DNA of 64,000 bases from Catellatospora paridis (GTDB taxonomy: Bacteria; Actinomycetota; Actinomycetes; Mycobacteriales; Micromonosporaceae), in NCBI RefSeq assembly GCF_009720365.1, contig NZ_ML769319.1, positions 211,752 to 275,751 of the forward strand. The letters run 5' to 3'. The notes beneath the pieces are model-generated. The model ran no database searches and was not told where the DNA came from. It saw only the letters and a list, made by a program, of their open reading frames with translations. Within the stretch, counting starts at the first letter, position 1. The number at the start of each line of letters is the position of its first letter. Shown here piece by piece: positions 51,545-60,082 of this stretch. Both the position numbers and the translations under genes were made by a program.

Positions 51545-52198
51545 CTACCGGATGGTGGGATAGGACAGCACGGTCAGGTCCGCCTGGGCCAGCCAGCCGC
51601 GCGCCACCATGGAGCGGAGCACCTGCTCCCAGGCCGCCATCCGGTTGGCGGGGGCGTCCGGGGCGAGCTCGGCTGCGAGCACGGCGGCCTCGGCCACGGT
51701 CAGCCGGGTCGCGGGCTTGCCGAAGTATGCCTGGGCCGCCGGTTCGAGGCCGATCGCGCCGCGGCCGAAGTCGGCGGTGTTGAGATAGAAGCCCAGGATC
51801 TGCTGGTGGGTGTACTGGTCGTCCAGCCTGTCCGCCATGATGCCGATCCGCGTGCTGGAGGCGTCGGCGTCCTGCGCGGCGTACGCGACGTAGCGGCGGG
51901 TGATCAGCGAAGCCGACCAGGGCCGGAACGGGTCCTCGTAGAAGGCGGGGTCGACGGCGGCGACGAACGTGTTGAGCACCGGCAGCGGCAGCTCGGTGAC
52001 GTCCGCGACCGCGTGGTCCACCCGGAACTCGCCCGGCTCGGGGATGCTGTCGTAGTACATGCTCGCGGCTAGCCCGGCCCCGGCCAAGGTCAGGACCAGC
52101 ACACCCGCCACGATGCCGAGCGCGCGCAGCCGGCGGCCCGTGCGGGCGGGCGGCGGGGGTGGCGGTGGCTGCTCGACATCGACATCAGCGAGAGTCAT
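51545..52198 (-). CDS. Degenerate GT51 transglycosylase-like membrane protein, copy 2
   Basis: The 217-aa paralogue has a Pro-rich cytoplasmic start, one membrane segment (ALGIVAGVLVLTLAGAGLAA) and the same truncated GT51 layout. It has VDPAFYEDPF at motif 1 (no catalytic Glu or His), ASLITRRY at motif 2, and the retained THQQILGFYLNTADFGRGAIGLE and YFGKPATRLTVAEAAVLAAEL. Identity to copy 1 is clear in the back half and weak elsewhere, so the duplication is old. The two form a minus-strand pair. A scaffold or regulatory role in wall synthesis is an inference. Confidence 0.82.
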   Translation of the reverse strand: MTLADVDVEQPPPPPPPARTGRRLRALGIVAGVLVLTLAGAGLAASMYYDSIPEPGEFRVDHAVADVTELPLPVLNTFVAAVDPAFYEDPFRPWSASLITRRYVAYAAQDADASSTRIGIMADRLDDQYTHQQILGFYLNTADFGRGAIGLEPAAQAYFGKPATRLTVAEAAVLAAELAPDAPANRMAAWEQVLRSMVARGWLAQADLTVLSYPTIR

Positions 52199-52242
52199 GC
52201 GGCCACTTTAGGCGGATTGCGGCCGCTGCGCCGTCCCGCTGA

Positions 52243-52680
52243 TCAGCCCAGCAGCTTGCGCGGGCCGGAGCCCTGCGCGGCCAGCTCGTCGCCCGGGTTG
52301 TAGAGCCGGCACGACTGCAGGGACAGGCAGCCGCAGCCGATGCACCCGTCGAGGGTGTCGCGCAGGCGCTGCATCAGGGCGATGCGTTCGTCGAGTTCGG
52401 ACCGCCAGCGGGCGGAGAGCCGGGTCCAGTCGGCCTTGGTCGGCGTACGCCCCTCGGGGAGTTCCTTCAGCGCGTCCCTGATCCGCTCCAGGGACACCCC
52501 GACCTGCTGCGCGATCCGGATGAACGAGACGCGGCGCAGCTCGCTGCGCTCATACCGGCGCTGGTTGCCGCTGGTGCGGGTGGAGTGGATCAGCCCGCGT
52601 TCCTCGTAGAAGCGCAGCGCCGACGGCGCGACCCCGCTGCGGGCCGCCAGCTCGCCGATGGTGAGCGTCACCGGTTTCAC
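52243..52680 (-). CDS. soxR: Redox-sensitive transcriptional activator SoxR
   Basis: The 145-aa MerR-family protein has an N-terminal winged helix (LTIGELAARSGVAPSALRFYEERGLI, RRYERSELRRVSFIRIAQQVGVSL) and the [2Fe-2S] ligand cluster CIGCGCLSLQSC near the C-terminus. In actinobacteria SoxR senses redox-active metabolites. It is divergent from a split transketolase, with an ACTTGA-N2-TCAAGT operator in the gap. The GTG start at 52680 has GGGGGA close by; a second GTG at 52671 is possible. Confidence 0.96.
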   Translation of the reverse strand: MKPVTLTIGELAARSGVAPSALRFYEERGLIHSTRTSGNQRRYERSELRRVSFIRIAQQVGVSLERIRDALKELPEGRTPTKADWTRLSARWRSELDERIALMQRLRDTLDGCIGCGCLSLQSCRLYNPGDELAAQGSGPRKLLG

Positions 52681-52691
52681 GCGTCCCCCGT

Positions 52692-52705
52692 ACTTGAGTT
52701 CAAGT
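52692..52705. promoter_or_regulatory. Candidate SoxR operator
   Basis: ACTTGAGTTCAAGT is an inverted repeat (6-bp arms, 2-bp centre) between the divergent soxR and transketolase genes. A further AACTT half-site lies at 52113+600 (that is, 52713-52717). The arms resemble SoxR and related MerR-type CTTGA/TCAAG elements. Confidence 0.6.
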
Positions 52706-52730
52706 GCACTTTAACTTGCAGGCTACTCTC

Positions 52731-53408
52731 ATGACGCTGATGGATGTCGAGCCGCTGCTTCGGCGGCTGACCGGGGACGAGAAGCACGCGCCGAGCGCGT
52801 TCTCGACCCTGGACGTGCTCTGGGTGCTCTACGACCGGGTGCTGCGGGTGGACCCGCGCCGGCTCGACGACCCCGACCGGGACCGCTTCCTGCTCTCCAA
52901 GGGACACGGTCCGGCTGCCTACTACGCGGTGCTGGCGGCGAAGGGTTTCCTCCCGCACGACTGGCTGGACGACCTCGGCGGTGCGGACAGCCCGCTCGGC
53001 CACCACCCGGACCGGCTGCGGGTGCCGGGCGTGGAGATCAGCTCGGGTTCGCTCGGGCACGGGCTGGGCCTGGGCGTGGGCACCGCGCTTGGCCTGCGGG
53101 CCCAGGGGCGGCTGGAGCCGCGGGTGTACGTGCTGCTCGGCGACGCGGAACTGGACGAGGGCAGCAACCACGAGGCCATCGCGTACGCGGGGGCGACGGG
53201 GCTGGACTCGGTCACCGCCGTGGTGATCGACAACCGGAGCGCGTCACACGGCTGGCCGGGCGGGATCGCCTCCCGGTTCGCGGTGCACGGCTGGACCGCG
53301 GTCACCGTCGACGGGCGCGACCACGACGCCGTCGAAGCCGGGCTGAGGAAGGCGACCGAGGGCGCGCCGCACGTGGTCGTGGCGGTCGTCGAGACCAAGG
53401 GGAGCTGA
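52731..53408 (+). CDS. Transketolase, N-terminal (TPP-binding) subunit
   Basis: The 225-aa protein holds the pyrophosphate-binding half of transketolase: LSKGHGPAAYYAVLAAKGF, SSGSLGHGLGLGVGTALG, and the TPP/Mg motif LLGDAELDEGSNHEA followed by VIDNRS. The C-terminal half is encoded by the next gene, 2 nt downstream, so this is a split transketolase. ATG 52731 is chosen; ATG 52740 is also possible. It is divergent from soxR and may be part of its regulon. Split enzymes often act on atypical sugar phosphates in secondary pathways. Confidence 0.92.
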   Translation: MTLMDVEPLLRRLTGDEKHAPSAFSTLDVLWVLYDRVLRVDPRRLDDPDRDRFLLSKGHGPAAYYAVLAAKGFLPHDWLDDLGGADSPLGHHPDRLRVPGVEISSGSLGHGLGLGVGTALGLRAQGRLEPRVYVLLGDAELDEGSNHEAIAYAGATGLDSVTAVVIDNRSASHGWPGGIASRFAVHGWTAVTVDGRDHDAVEAGLRKATEGAPHVVVAVVETKGS

Positions 53409-53410
53409 TC

Positions 53411-54286
53411 ATGAGGCAGGCGTTCATCGACACGGCGACGGCGCTGATCGACGCGGATCCCCGCACGGCGCTGGTGCTGGCCGACATCTCGGCCGCGGCA
53501 TTCGAGCGGGCGGCGCTCAAGCACCCCGACCGGGTGCTCAACGTCGGCATCCGCGAGCAGCTCATGATCGGCGTGGCGGGCGGGCTGGCGCTGACCGGGC
53601 TCCGGCCCATCGCGCACAGCTACGCGACGTTCCTGGTCGACCGGGCATACGAGCAGATCAAGCTGGACCTGGCCCACCAGGGCACGGGTGCGATCCTGGT
53701 CAGCGTGGGCGCGTCCTACGACGGCTCTTCCGAGGGCTACACCCACATGTCACCGATGGATGTGCAGCTCATCGACACCCTGCCCGGCTGGACCATCCAC
53801 GTGCCCGGCCACCCGGGAGAGGTTGCGCCCCTGCTCACCGCGGCCGCCGCCCACGACGACCCGGTCTACCTGCGGCTGTCGACCCAGACCAATGACATCG
53901 CGTACGCCGACGCGTCTTCGCTGCGCCCCGTGCGCCACGGCACGAAGGCTCTGGTCGTGGCAGTCGGCCCGATGCTCGCCCCGGTCCTCGAAGCCACGAA
54001 GGACCTCGACGTCACCGTGGCTTACACCCACACGCCACGCCCGTTCGACACCACCGGCCTGCGCGAACTCGCCACCTCGGGCAACGTGGCCCTGGTCGAG
54101 CCCTACCTTGCCGGCACCTCGGCCCACGTGATCTCCGAGGCCCTCGCCGACCGCCCGCACCGCCTCCTCAGCCTCGGCGTAACCCGCCGTGACCTGCATG
54201 CCTACGGCACCCCCGCCGACCACGCCCGCTGGCACGGCCTCGACCCCGCCACCCTCCGCGCCTCCCTGACCCTCTGGCTCCCCTGA
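53411..54286 (+). CDS. Transketolase, C-terminal subunit
   Basis: The 291-aa protein has the pyrimidine-binding domain (ALVLADISAAAFERA, NVGIREQLMIGVAGGLAL, SYATFLVDRAYEQIKLDLA) and the C-terminal domain. The catalytic Glu is expected in GIREQ. GGGGAGC precedes the ATG. Together with the preceding gene it would form a heteromeric transketolase. A palindromic hairpin follows. Confidence 0.92.
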   Translation: MRQAFIDTATALIDADPRTALVLADISAAAFERAALKHPDRVLNVGIREQLMIGVAGGLALTGLRPIAHSYATFLVDRAYEQIKLDLAHQGTGAILVSVGASYDGSSEGYTHMSPMDVQLIDTLPGWTIHVPGHPGEVAPLLTAAAAHDDPVYLRLSTQTNDIAYADASSLRPVRHGTKALVVAVGPMLAPVLEATKDLDVTVAYTHTPRPFDTTGLRELATSGNVALVEPYLAGTSAHVISEALADRPHRLLSLGVTRRDLHAYGTPADHARWHGLDPATLRASLTLWLP

Positions 54287-54365
54287 CCCTCCCCGGCTCC
54301 CGTACCCCCGGGCTCCCGTAACCCCTGGCTCCTGACCAAGCCCATGCCGAAGCCCCTCACCAAGA

Positions 54366-54454
54366 AAGATCGCGACGATCTTGCGTGAACTGTTAGGGAT
54401 ATGCCCGATTGGGGCGTGTCATCCCCACAGCTTGCGCAAGATCGTCGCGATCTT
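54366..54454. terminator. Bidirectional hairpin with nested palindromes
   Basis: The 20-nt arms AAGATCGCGACGATCTTGCG (54366-54385) and their perfect complement (54435-54454) flank a 49-nt loop. Each arm contains its own near-palindrome GATCGCGACGATC. The hairpin lies between the convergent transketolase and purM genes. Confidence 0.8.
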
Positions 54455-54483
54455 GGGTGTGGCGGTGTGGCGGTGTGGCGGGG

Positions 54484-55626
54484 TTAGCCGCGGGTGTGGG
54501 AGCCGAGCATGTGGACCTGGCCGGTGCCTTCGATGATGTCGCCGACGTGCCAGCACTCGACGCCGCGGCCGGTGAGCAGGGCCATGGCGCGGTCGGCGTC
54601 GGCGGCGGAGACGACGGCGAACATGCCGACGCCCATGTTGAAGGTCGACTCCAGGTCGTGCTGGTCGATGCGGCCCTTGCGCTGGATCAGGTCGAAGATG
54701 GGCTGGGGGGCCCAGGTGGAGCGGTTGACCGTCGCGTCGAGGTGCTTGGGCAGGACGCGGACCAGGTTGCCGGGGATGCCGCCGCCGGTGACGTGGGCGA
54801 ACGCGCGCACGTCGCACTCGGCGATCAGGCTGAGGCAGTCCTTGGCGTAGATCTTGGTGGGGGTCAGCAGCTCCTCGCCGAGGGTGCGCTGGTCGCCCAG
54901 GTCCTCGATGACGGAGTCGAGCTTCAGGCGGGCCTGGCCCAGGAGCACGTGGCGGACCAGCGAGTAGCCGTTGGAGTGCAGGCCGGACGAGCGCATCGCG
55001 ATGACCACGTCACCGGGCTGCACCCGCTCCGCGCCGAGGATCTCGTCCTCCTCGACGACGCCGACGCCGTTGGCCGACAGGTCGTACTCGTCCGGGCGCA
55101 TCAGGCCGGGGTGCTCGGCGGTCTCGCCGCCCAGCAGCGCGCACCCGGCGTAGCGGCAGCCGTCGGCGATGCCCGCGCCGATCTCGGCGACCCGGTCCGG
55201 CACGACCTCGCCGCAGGCGATGTAGTCGAGCAGGAACAGCGGCTCCGCGCCGCACGCGACCAGGTCGTCGACGACCATCGCGACCAGGTCGATGCCGACC
55301 GTGTCGTGGATGTTCATCTGCTGCGCGATGGCCAGCTTGGTGCCCACGCCGTCGGTCGACGAGGCCAGCACCGGGCTCTTGTACTTGGAGGTGTCGAGCT
55401 TGAACAGGCCGGAGAAACCACCGAGCCCGCCCAGCACCTCGGGACGGTGCGTCCGAGCGACCTTGCCCTTCAGCAGTTCCACCGCCTTGTCACCGGCGTG
55501 GATCGACACGCCCGCGTCGGCGTAGGTGACGGTGCGACGGCGGTTGGTGCTGCCACCCGCCGTCCACAGCTGACGGTCTCCGTTCTCCGGTTGCCCGGAG
55601 ACGGGGCGCTCGGTCACGTGCGTCAC
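54484..55626 (-). CDS. purM: Phosphoribosylformylglycinamidine cyclo-ligase
   Basis: PurM closes the imidazole ring to give AIR. The 380-aa product has SSTDGVGTKLAIAQQM, GIDLVAMVVDDLVACGAEPLF in part, CALLGGETAEHPGLM, and FAHVTGGGIPGNLVRVLP. A N-terminal extension of about 35 residues rich in polar residues precedes the core. GTG 55626 has GAGGAG 7 nt upstream. It lies downstream of purF on the same strand with a 65-nt gap, so they form an operon. Confidence 0.96.
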   Translation of the reverse strand: MTHVTERPVSGQPENGDRQLWTAGGSTNRRRTVTYADAGVSIHAGDKAVELLKGKVARTHRPEVLGGLGGFSGLFKLDTSKYKSPVLASSTDGVGTKLAIAQQMNIHDTVGIDLVAMVVDDLVACGAEPLFLLDYIACGEVVPDRVAEIGAGIADGCRYAGCALLGGETAEHPGLMRPDEYDLSANGVGVVEEDEILGAERVQPGDVVIAMRSSGLHSNGYSLVRHVLLGQARLKLDSVIEDLGDQRTLGEELLTPTKIYAKDCLSLIAECDVRAFAHVTGGGIPGNLVRVLPKHLDATVNRSTWAPQPIFDLIQRKGRIDQHDLESTFNMGVGMFAVVSAADADRAMALLTGRGVECWHVGDIIEGTGQVHMLGSHTRG

Positions 55627-55691
55627 GGTATTTCTCCTCTTGGTGCGCGGCACCGCTCTGGGAAGGGTCGGCGGTGCCGTGACGAGTGGTA

Positions 55692-57212
55692 CTAAGACCG
55701 GCTCAGTTCCGTGGACGGAGCTGGGACCTGGTCGCCGCTGAGCTCTTCGGACTCGACCCGGCGGCCGACCCCTTCGAGCACGTGTTTGCCGATCAGGTTG
55801 CTGGCCGGCAGCTTGATCGGGTATTCGCCGTCGAAGCAGGCCCGGCACAGGCGGTTCTTCGGCTGCTCGGAGGCGGCGATGAGCCCCTCCAGCGACACGT
55901 AGCCGAGCGAGTCGGCGCCGATGGAGCGGCGGATGCCCTCCATGTCCATGCCGTTCGCCAGCAGTTCGGCGCCGGTCGCGAAGTCGATGCCGTAGAAACA
56001 CGGCCACTTCACCGGCGGAGAGGAGATGCGCACGTGCACCTCCAGCGCGCCCGCCTCGCGCAGCATGCGCACGATGGCGCGCTGCGTGGTGCCGCGCACG
56101 ATGGAGTCGTCGACCACGACGAGGCGCTTGCCCCGCACGTTGTCGCGCAGCGGGTTCAGCTTGAGGCGGACGCCCAGCGCGCGGATGGTCTGCGACGGCT
56201 GGATGAAGGTGCGCCCGACGTAGGCGTTCTTCATGAGGCCCTGGCCGTAGGGGATGCCGGAAGCCTCCGCGTAGCCGATCGCGGCCGGGGTGCCCGACTC
56301 GGGCACCGGGATGACCAGATCGGCCTCGACCGGATGCTCGGCGGCCAGCCTGCGGCCGATCTCCACCCGGGTCGAGTAGATGTTGCGGCCGGAGATGGTC
56401 GCGTCCGGGCGGGCGAGGTAGACGTACTCGAACAGGCAGCCCTTGGGGTCCGGCGCGGCGAAGCGCGAGGAGCGCAGGCCGTATTCGTCGATGGCGATCA
56501 GCTCGCCGGGCTCGACCTCGCGGACCACGGAGGCGCCGACGATGTCCAGTGCCGCCTGCTCGCTCGCGACGACCCAGCCGCGCTCCAGCCGGCCCAGCAC
56601 CAGGGGGCGCACGCCGTGGTGGTCACGGGCGGCGTAGAGGGTGTTCTCGTCCATGAAGACGAAGCTGAACGCGCCCTCGACGGTCGGCAGCACCTTCATC
56701 GCGGCGGCTTCGACGGACAGGTCGGGGTGCCCGGCCAGCAGCATCGTCACCAGGCTGGTGTCGTTGGTGGAGCCGCGGCTGTCCATGCCGAGCTCGGCGG
56801 CGCGGCGGGCCAGGTCGGCGGTGTTCACCAGGTTGCCGTTGTGGGCCAGCGCGATTGTGGTGCCCGAGGTGGTCGACTGCAGCGTGGGCTGGGAGTTCTC
56901 CCAGGTCGAGTCGCCGGTGGTCGAGTAGCGCGCGTGCCCGATGGCGAGGTGCCCGCGCAGGCTGGCCAGCGTCGGCTCGTCGAAGACCTGGGCGACCAGG
57001 CCGACGTCCTTGTAGACCACCACGCCGGATCCGTCGCTCACCGCGATGCCGGCGGCCTCCTGGCCGCGGTGCTGCAGCGCGTACAGGCCGAAGTAGGTGA
57101 GCTTGGCAACCTCTTCACCAGGAGCCCAGACACCGAAGACGCCGCATGCGTCTTGCGGGCCTGGCCGGTGGGGGTCGAGTTCGTGGCTCAACCGGCCGTC
57201 GCCTCGGGGCAC
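55692..57212 (-). CDS. purF: Amidophosphoribosyltransferase
   Basis: PurF makes phosphoribosylamine from PRPP and glutamine. The 506-aa protein has a 22-residue propeptide before the nucleophile Cys23 in DACGVFGVWAPGEE, then YALQHRGQEAAGIAVSDG, and the PRPP loop VVVDDSIVRGTT. Four Cys in KGCLFEY, WPCFYGIDF and LCRACFDGEYP match the [4Fe-4S] ligands of Bacillus-type PurF, so an oxygen-sensitive cluster is likely. The start is GTG. First gene of the purF-purM unit. Confidence 0.97.
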   Translation of the reverse strand: MPRGDGRLSHELDPHRPGPQDACGVFGVWAPGEEVAKLTYFGLYALQHRGQEAAGIAVSDGSGVVVYKDVGLVAQVFDEPTLASLRGHLAIGHARYSTTGDSTWENSQPTLQSTTSGTTIALAHNGNLVNTADLARRAAELGMDSRGSTNDTSLVTMLLAGHPDLSVEAAAMKVLPTVEGAFSFVFMDENTLYAARDHHGVRPLVLGRLERGWVVASEQAALDIVGASVVREVEPGELIAIDEYGLRSSRFAAPDPKGCLFEYVYLARPDATISGRNIYSTRVEIGRRLAAEHPVEADLVIPVPESGTPAAIGYAEASGIPYGQGLMKNAYVGRTFIQPSQTIRALGVRLKLNPLRDNVRGKRLVVVDDSIVRGTTQRAIVRMLREAGALEVHVRISSPPVKWPCFYGIDFATGAELLANGMDMEGIRRSIGADSLGYVSLEGLIAASEQPKNRLCRACFDGEYPIKLPASNLIGKHVLEGVGRRVESEELSGDQVPAPSTELSRS

Positions 57213-57404
57213 CCTGTTGCTCCTTGCGCTTGTCGCTTCAGTAGCTGCCTAGATGCCCTGCTCAGTGAGCCGGCATCGGTGGTGTGTGTCGGCGTCCGGC
57301 GGCGATCGCCGCCGCAGCTCAGTGTACGTGACCCGGCAGGGTGGGCACCCCGGTGGCCGGGCTGTGTGCTACGTGACTGAATCCGGAACCCGCGGGTGGG
57401 CGGC

Positions 57405-57761
57405 CTAGACAATAGGGAAAAGGCTGCTGATATCGGAACGAATGCCGCTCGCGCGAATCCGCCCATCCGCCACCGCGGCCGCCCAATCCACCCGGCCCGC
57501 GGCGAGCTGAAGGAAGGTGACCGGATCGGTCTCGACGAGATTCGGTGGCGTGCCTCTCGTGTGCCTTGGCCCCTCGACGCACTGAATCGCGCCGTAAGGA
57601 GGAACACGCACCTCCACCGAACGGCCAGGTGCCGTGGCCGCAAGACGTGCCAACAATGCCCTAACCGCATCGCGGAGCGTCAAACGTTCCGGAGTCTGCC
57701 CGCTGGCCAGGCAGTCCAAAGCCGATGTCACGGCGGGGGAGATATCCGGCGAGGAGGACAT
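57405..57761 (-). CDS. Sterol-carrier-like small protein
   Basis: The 118-aa protein begins MSSSPDISPAVTSALDCLASG. It ends with an SCP/MDMPI-like segment: RSVEVRVPPYGAIQCVEG then ETDPVTFLQLAAGRVDWAAAVADGRI. This block resembles the short sterol-carrier family protein found beside purF in other actinobacteria. ATG 57761 is preferred; no strong ribosome site is seen. Function is unknown. Confidence 0.75.
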   Translation of the reverse strand: MSSSPDISPAVTSALDCLASGQTPERLTLRDAVRALLARLAATAPGRSVEVRVPPYGAIQCVEGPRHTRGTPPNLVETDPVTFLQLAAGRVDWAAAVADGRIRASGIRSDISSLFPIV

Positions 57762-57916
57762 AACCGGACGATACAAGATGACTTCCGCTCACTTTGTGGC
57801 GGCCCTGGGTCGCGCAACCCTTGCTTCGCAAGGCATAGTTGCGGTCGGTGTATTCCCGCAGCGCCCCCCACACCCCGATCGCTGTGGGATATCGAGGAGC
57901 TTGGAAGGCGGTGGCC

Positions 57917-59941
57917 GTGACTACCCAGCGACGGTCCTGGTTGGCACGCGTCGGAGTGGTAGCGATGGTGTCACTCGGCACTCTCATCGGCGTCACATCC
58001 CCAGCGCAAGCGGCACCCAGTGTCAGTGAACTTACGATCTCGCCCGGCTCCATCACGATTGATGCCGGCAGCGACGAGGTTGTGCAGGTCAACGCGAAAT
58101 CTGAGGACCCGGCAGGCGGCCCGGTGAGCGTTACCCTGGCAAGCCTTCCCGGCGGGCTCAGCAAGGACGGCGACTGTGTCGTCACCTTCGACGCCGGGGG
58201 CGGACCGGGGAATGCGAAGTCGGGTTCGTGCAACCTGAAGCTGAAGGCGTCGTCCAGTGCGGCCTCGATCGCGGGTGACGCTGTCACGGTGGTGCTGGGC
58301 AACCAGCAGAAGACGCTGACCGTCACGATCAAGGGCGCCACCCAGCAGGCGCCGGAGACCACCGGGAAGATCTCGGGTGTGGTTCGGGATCAGAAGACCG
58401 GTGACCCGATCAGCGGCGCACTCGTGGCGCTGTCCGACGGTGACGGCAAGGACTTCCCGACCAAGACGACGGGCGCGGCCGGCACCTTCCTGTTCGACCC
58501 GGCCAAGACCGGTGCGATCGCGCCGGGCCTGATCGTCGTCACGGTCAGCAAGGACCCGTACACGCTGAAGTCCGCGTCGGTGACCCTGAACGCCGGGCAG
58601 TCGAAGGCCGACGTCAACATCTCGATGGTCAACCCGAGCGCGACCGCGTCGCCGACCGCAGAGGTGACGCCGACCGGCGAGGAGAGCCCGGCCGCCGAGG
58701 AATCCGCCGACACCAGCGGCGAGGCCGTTGCCACCGACCCGGCCTCGAACGAGGAGGACAGCGGTCTCGGCACCATGACCTGGATCATGATCATCCTGGG
58801 TGGCCTGCTCGTCGCGCTGGGCATCGGCGCGATCGTCCTGCTCGTGATGAAGCGCGGCGGCGACGACGACGACGATGACGATGATGACGACGACGATGAC
58901 GACGACGAGCCGGTGCGCGGCCGTCCGGGCGTGCGGCCCGCGGCCCAGCCCGTTCGCGCGGGTGCCGGAGCCGGTACCTACGGCGGTGGCGGTGGCGGTG
59001 GCGCCTATGGCCGCCCCGCCGACCCGACCATGGTGGCCCGTCCGGGTGCCGACGCGACGGTGATGCACCGCCCCGGCGAGTACGGCGGCGTGCCCGCGCA
59101 GCGCGGCCCACAGCAGCCCTACGGCGCCCCGGCCCAGCCGACCCAGCAGTACGGCGGCGGCTACGGCTCGCCCGCGCAGCCGACCCAGTACGGCGGCTAC
59201 GACGGCCAGGCCGCAGGCGGCTACGGCTCCCCCGTCGCGCCGACGAGCGGCTACGGCAGCCCCGCGCCCACCAGCGGCTACGGCAGCCCCGCGCCCACCA
59301 GCGGTTACGGCAGCCCGGCCCCGACCTCGGGCTACGGCAGCCCGGCCCCGACGTCCGGTTACGGCGGCGCCGCGCCGACGTCCGGTTACGGCGGCTCCCC
59401 GGCCGACGCCTACGGTTCGACCACCCCGACCTCCGGCTACAGCGGCGGGCAGCCCAGCTACGACCAGGGCTACGGCCAGCAGGCCGGCTACGGCGAGCAG
59501 CAGGGCTACGGCCAGCAGGCGGGCTACGGCCAGCAGCAGGGCTACCAGGGCCAGTACGACGAGCCCACGCACTACGCGGGCCCGACGTCCGGCGGCAGCG
59601 CCTACGGCCAGCAGCCGGGCGGGTACGGCCAGCAGCAGCCGGGCTACGGCCAGGAGCCGTACGGCCAGCAGGCCGGCGGCTACGGCCAGCAGGACCCGTA
59701 CGGCGCTCAGCAGCCCGCCGGGTACGGCCAGCAGCAGCCCGGTTACGGGCAGCAGGACCCGTACGGCGCCCAGGCCGGCTACGGCCAGCAGCAGGACCCG
59801 TACGGCACCCCGCCGGCCGCCGATTACGGCCAGCAGGACCCGTACGGCGCCCAGGGCGGCTACGGCCAGCAGGGCAGCGGTTACCACGACGACCGCCGCA
59901 GCAACCGGGACAACCGCCGTCTCGACTGGCTCGACGACTGA
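57917..59941 (+). CDS. Membrane protein with CnaB-like domain, Asp15 tract and FUS-like low-complexity tail
   Basis: The 674-aa protein has a Sec signal (about residues 1-35, ending SPAQAAPS), an extracytoplasmic beta domain, and a carboxypeptidase-regulatory/CnaB-like domain with [21 protein letters not shown] Pro/Thr/Glu linker and one membrane helix (about residues 286-308, [20 protein letters not shown]) follow. A stop-transfer KR precedes 15 consecutive Asp (316-330). The cytoplasmic tail of about 340 residues is almost only G, Y, Q, P, S, A and D. It contains five tandem SGYGSPAPT-type units and many YGQQ, GYGQQ and DPYGAQ steps, and it ends in a basic/acidic [20 protein letters not shown] 57917 is 8 nt after GGAAGG. 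I know no named function. Confidence 0.88.
   Translation: MTTQRRSWLARVGVVAMVSLGTLIGVTSPAQAAPSVSELTISPGSITIDAGSDEVVQVNAKSEDPAGGPVSVTLASLPGGLSKDGDCVVTFDAGGGPGNAKSGSCNLKLKASSSAASIAGDAVTVVLGNQQKTLTVTIKGATQQAPETTGKISGVVRDQKTGDPISGALVALSDGDGKDFPTKTTGAAGTFLFDPAKTGAIAPGLIVVTVSKDPYTLKSASVTLNAGQSKADVNISMVNPSATASPTAEVTPTGEESPAAEESADTSGEAVATDPASNEEDSGLGTMTWIMIILGGLLVALGIGAIVLLVMKRGGDDDDDDDDDDDDDDDEPVRGRPGVRPAAQPVRAGAGAGTYGGGGGGGAYGRPADPTMVARPGADATVMHRPGEYGGVPAQRGPQQPYGAPAQPTQQYGGGYGSPAQPTQYGGYDGQAAGGYGSPVAPTSGYGSPAPTSGYGSPAPTSGYGSPAPTSGYGSPAPTSGYGGAAPTSGYGGSPADAYGSTTPTSGYSGGQPSYDQGYGQQAGYGEQQGYGQQAGYGQQQGYQGQYDEPTHYAGPTSGGSAYGQQPGGYGQQQPGYGQEPYGQQAGGYGQQDPYGAQQPAGYGQQQPGYGQQDPYGAQAGYGQQQDPYGTPPAADYGQQDPYGAQGGYGQQGSGYHDDRRSNRDNRRLDWLDD
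59241..59399 (+). repeat. 27-bp tandem repeats encoding SGYGSPAPT units
   Basis: About five to six 27-bp units encode nine-residue periods (SGYGSPAPT, later SGYGGAAPT). Several adjacent units are nearly identical at the DNA level, with drift at third positions. Confidence 0.85.
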
Positions 59942-59960
59942 TCGTCAGCACTCGTGAACA

Positions 59961-59995
59961 GCAGACGCCCTCCGGAGTTCCCGGGGGGCGTCTGC
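59961..59995 (+). terminator. Hairpin terminator after low-complexity gene
   Basis: GCAGACGCCC (59961-59970) pairs with GGGCGTCTGC (59986-59995); an inner CCGG pair extends it. It separates the low-complexity gene from the radical-SAM gene 88 nt downstream. Confidence 0.8.
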
Positions 59996-60082
59996 GTGTG
60001 CGGGGCCCGTTGCGCGGCGTGTCGGGACGCACCGGGCGGGAGTGAGGAGACAGAAGGCGGCGCGGTTTGCTGGAATGGTGGG

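Noticed and set aside
59241-59399. Possible CRISPR-like repeats
   Set aside because: The 27-bp units are contiguous, in frame and coding, with no spacers.
57971-59887. 638-codon minus-strand frame with LLAVA-type repeats opposite the low-complexity gene
   Set aside because: The repeats mirror the 27-bp and GGC-CAG units of the real gene; there is no plausible ribosome site or family.
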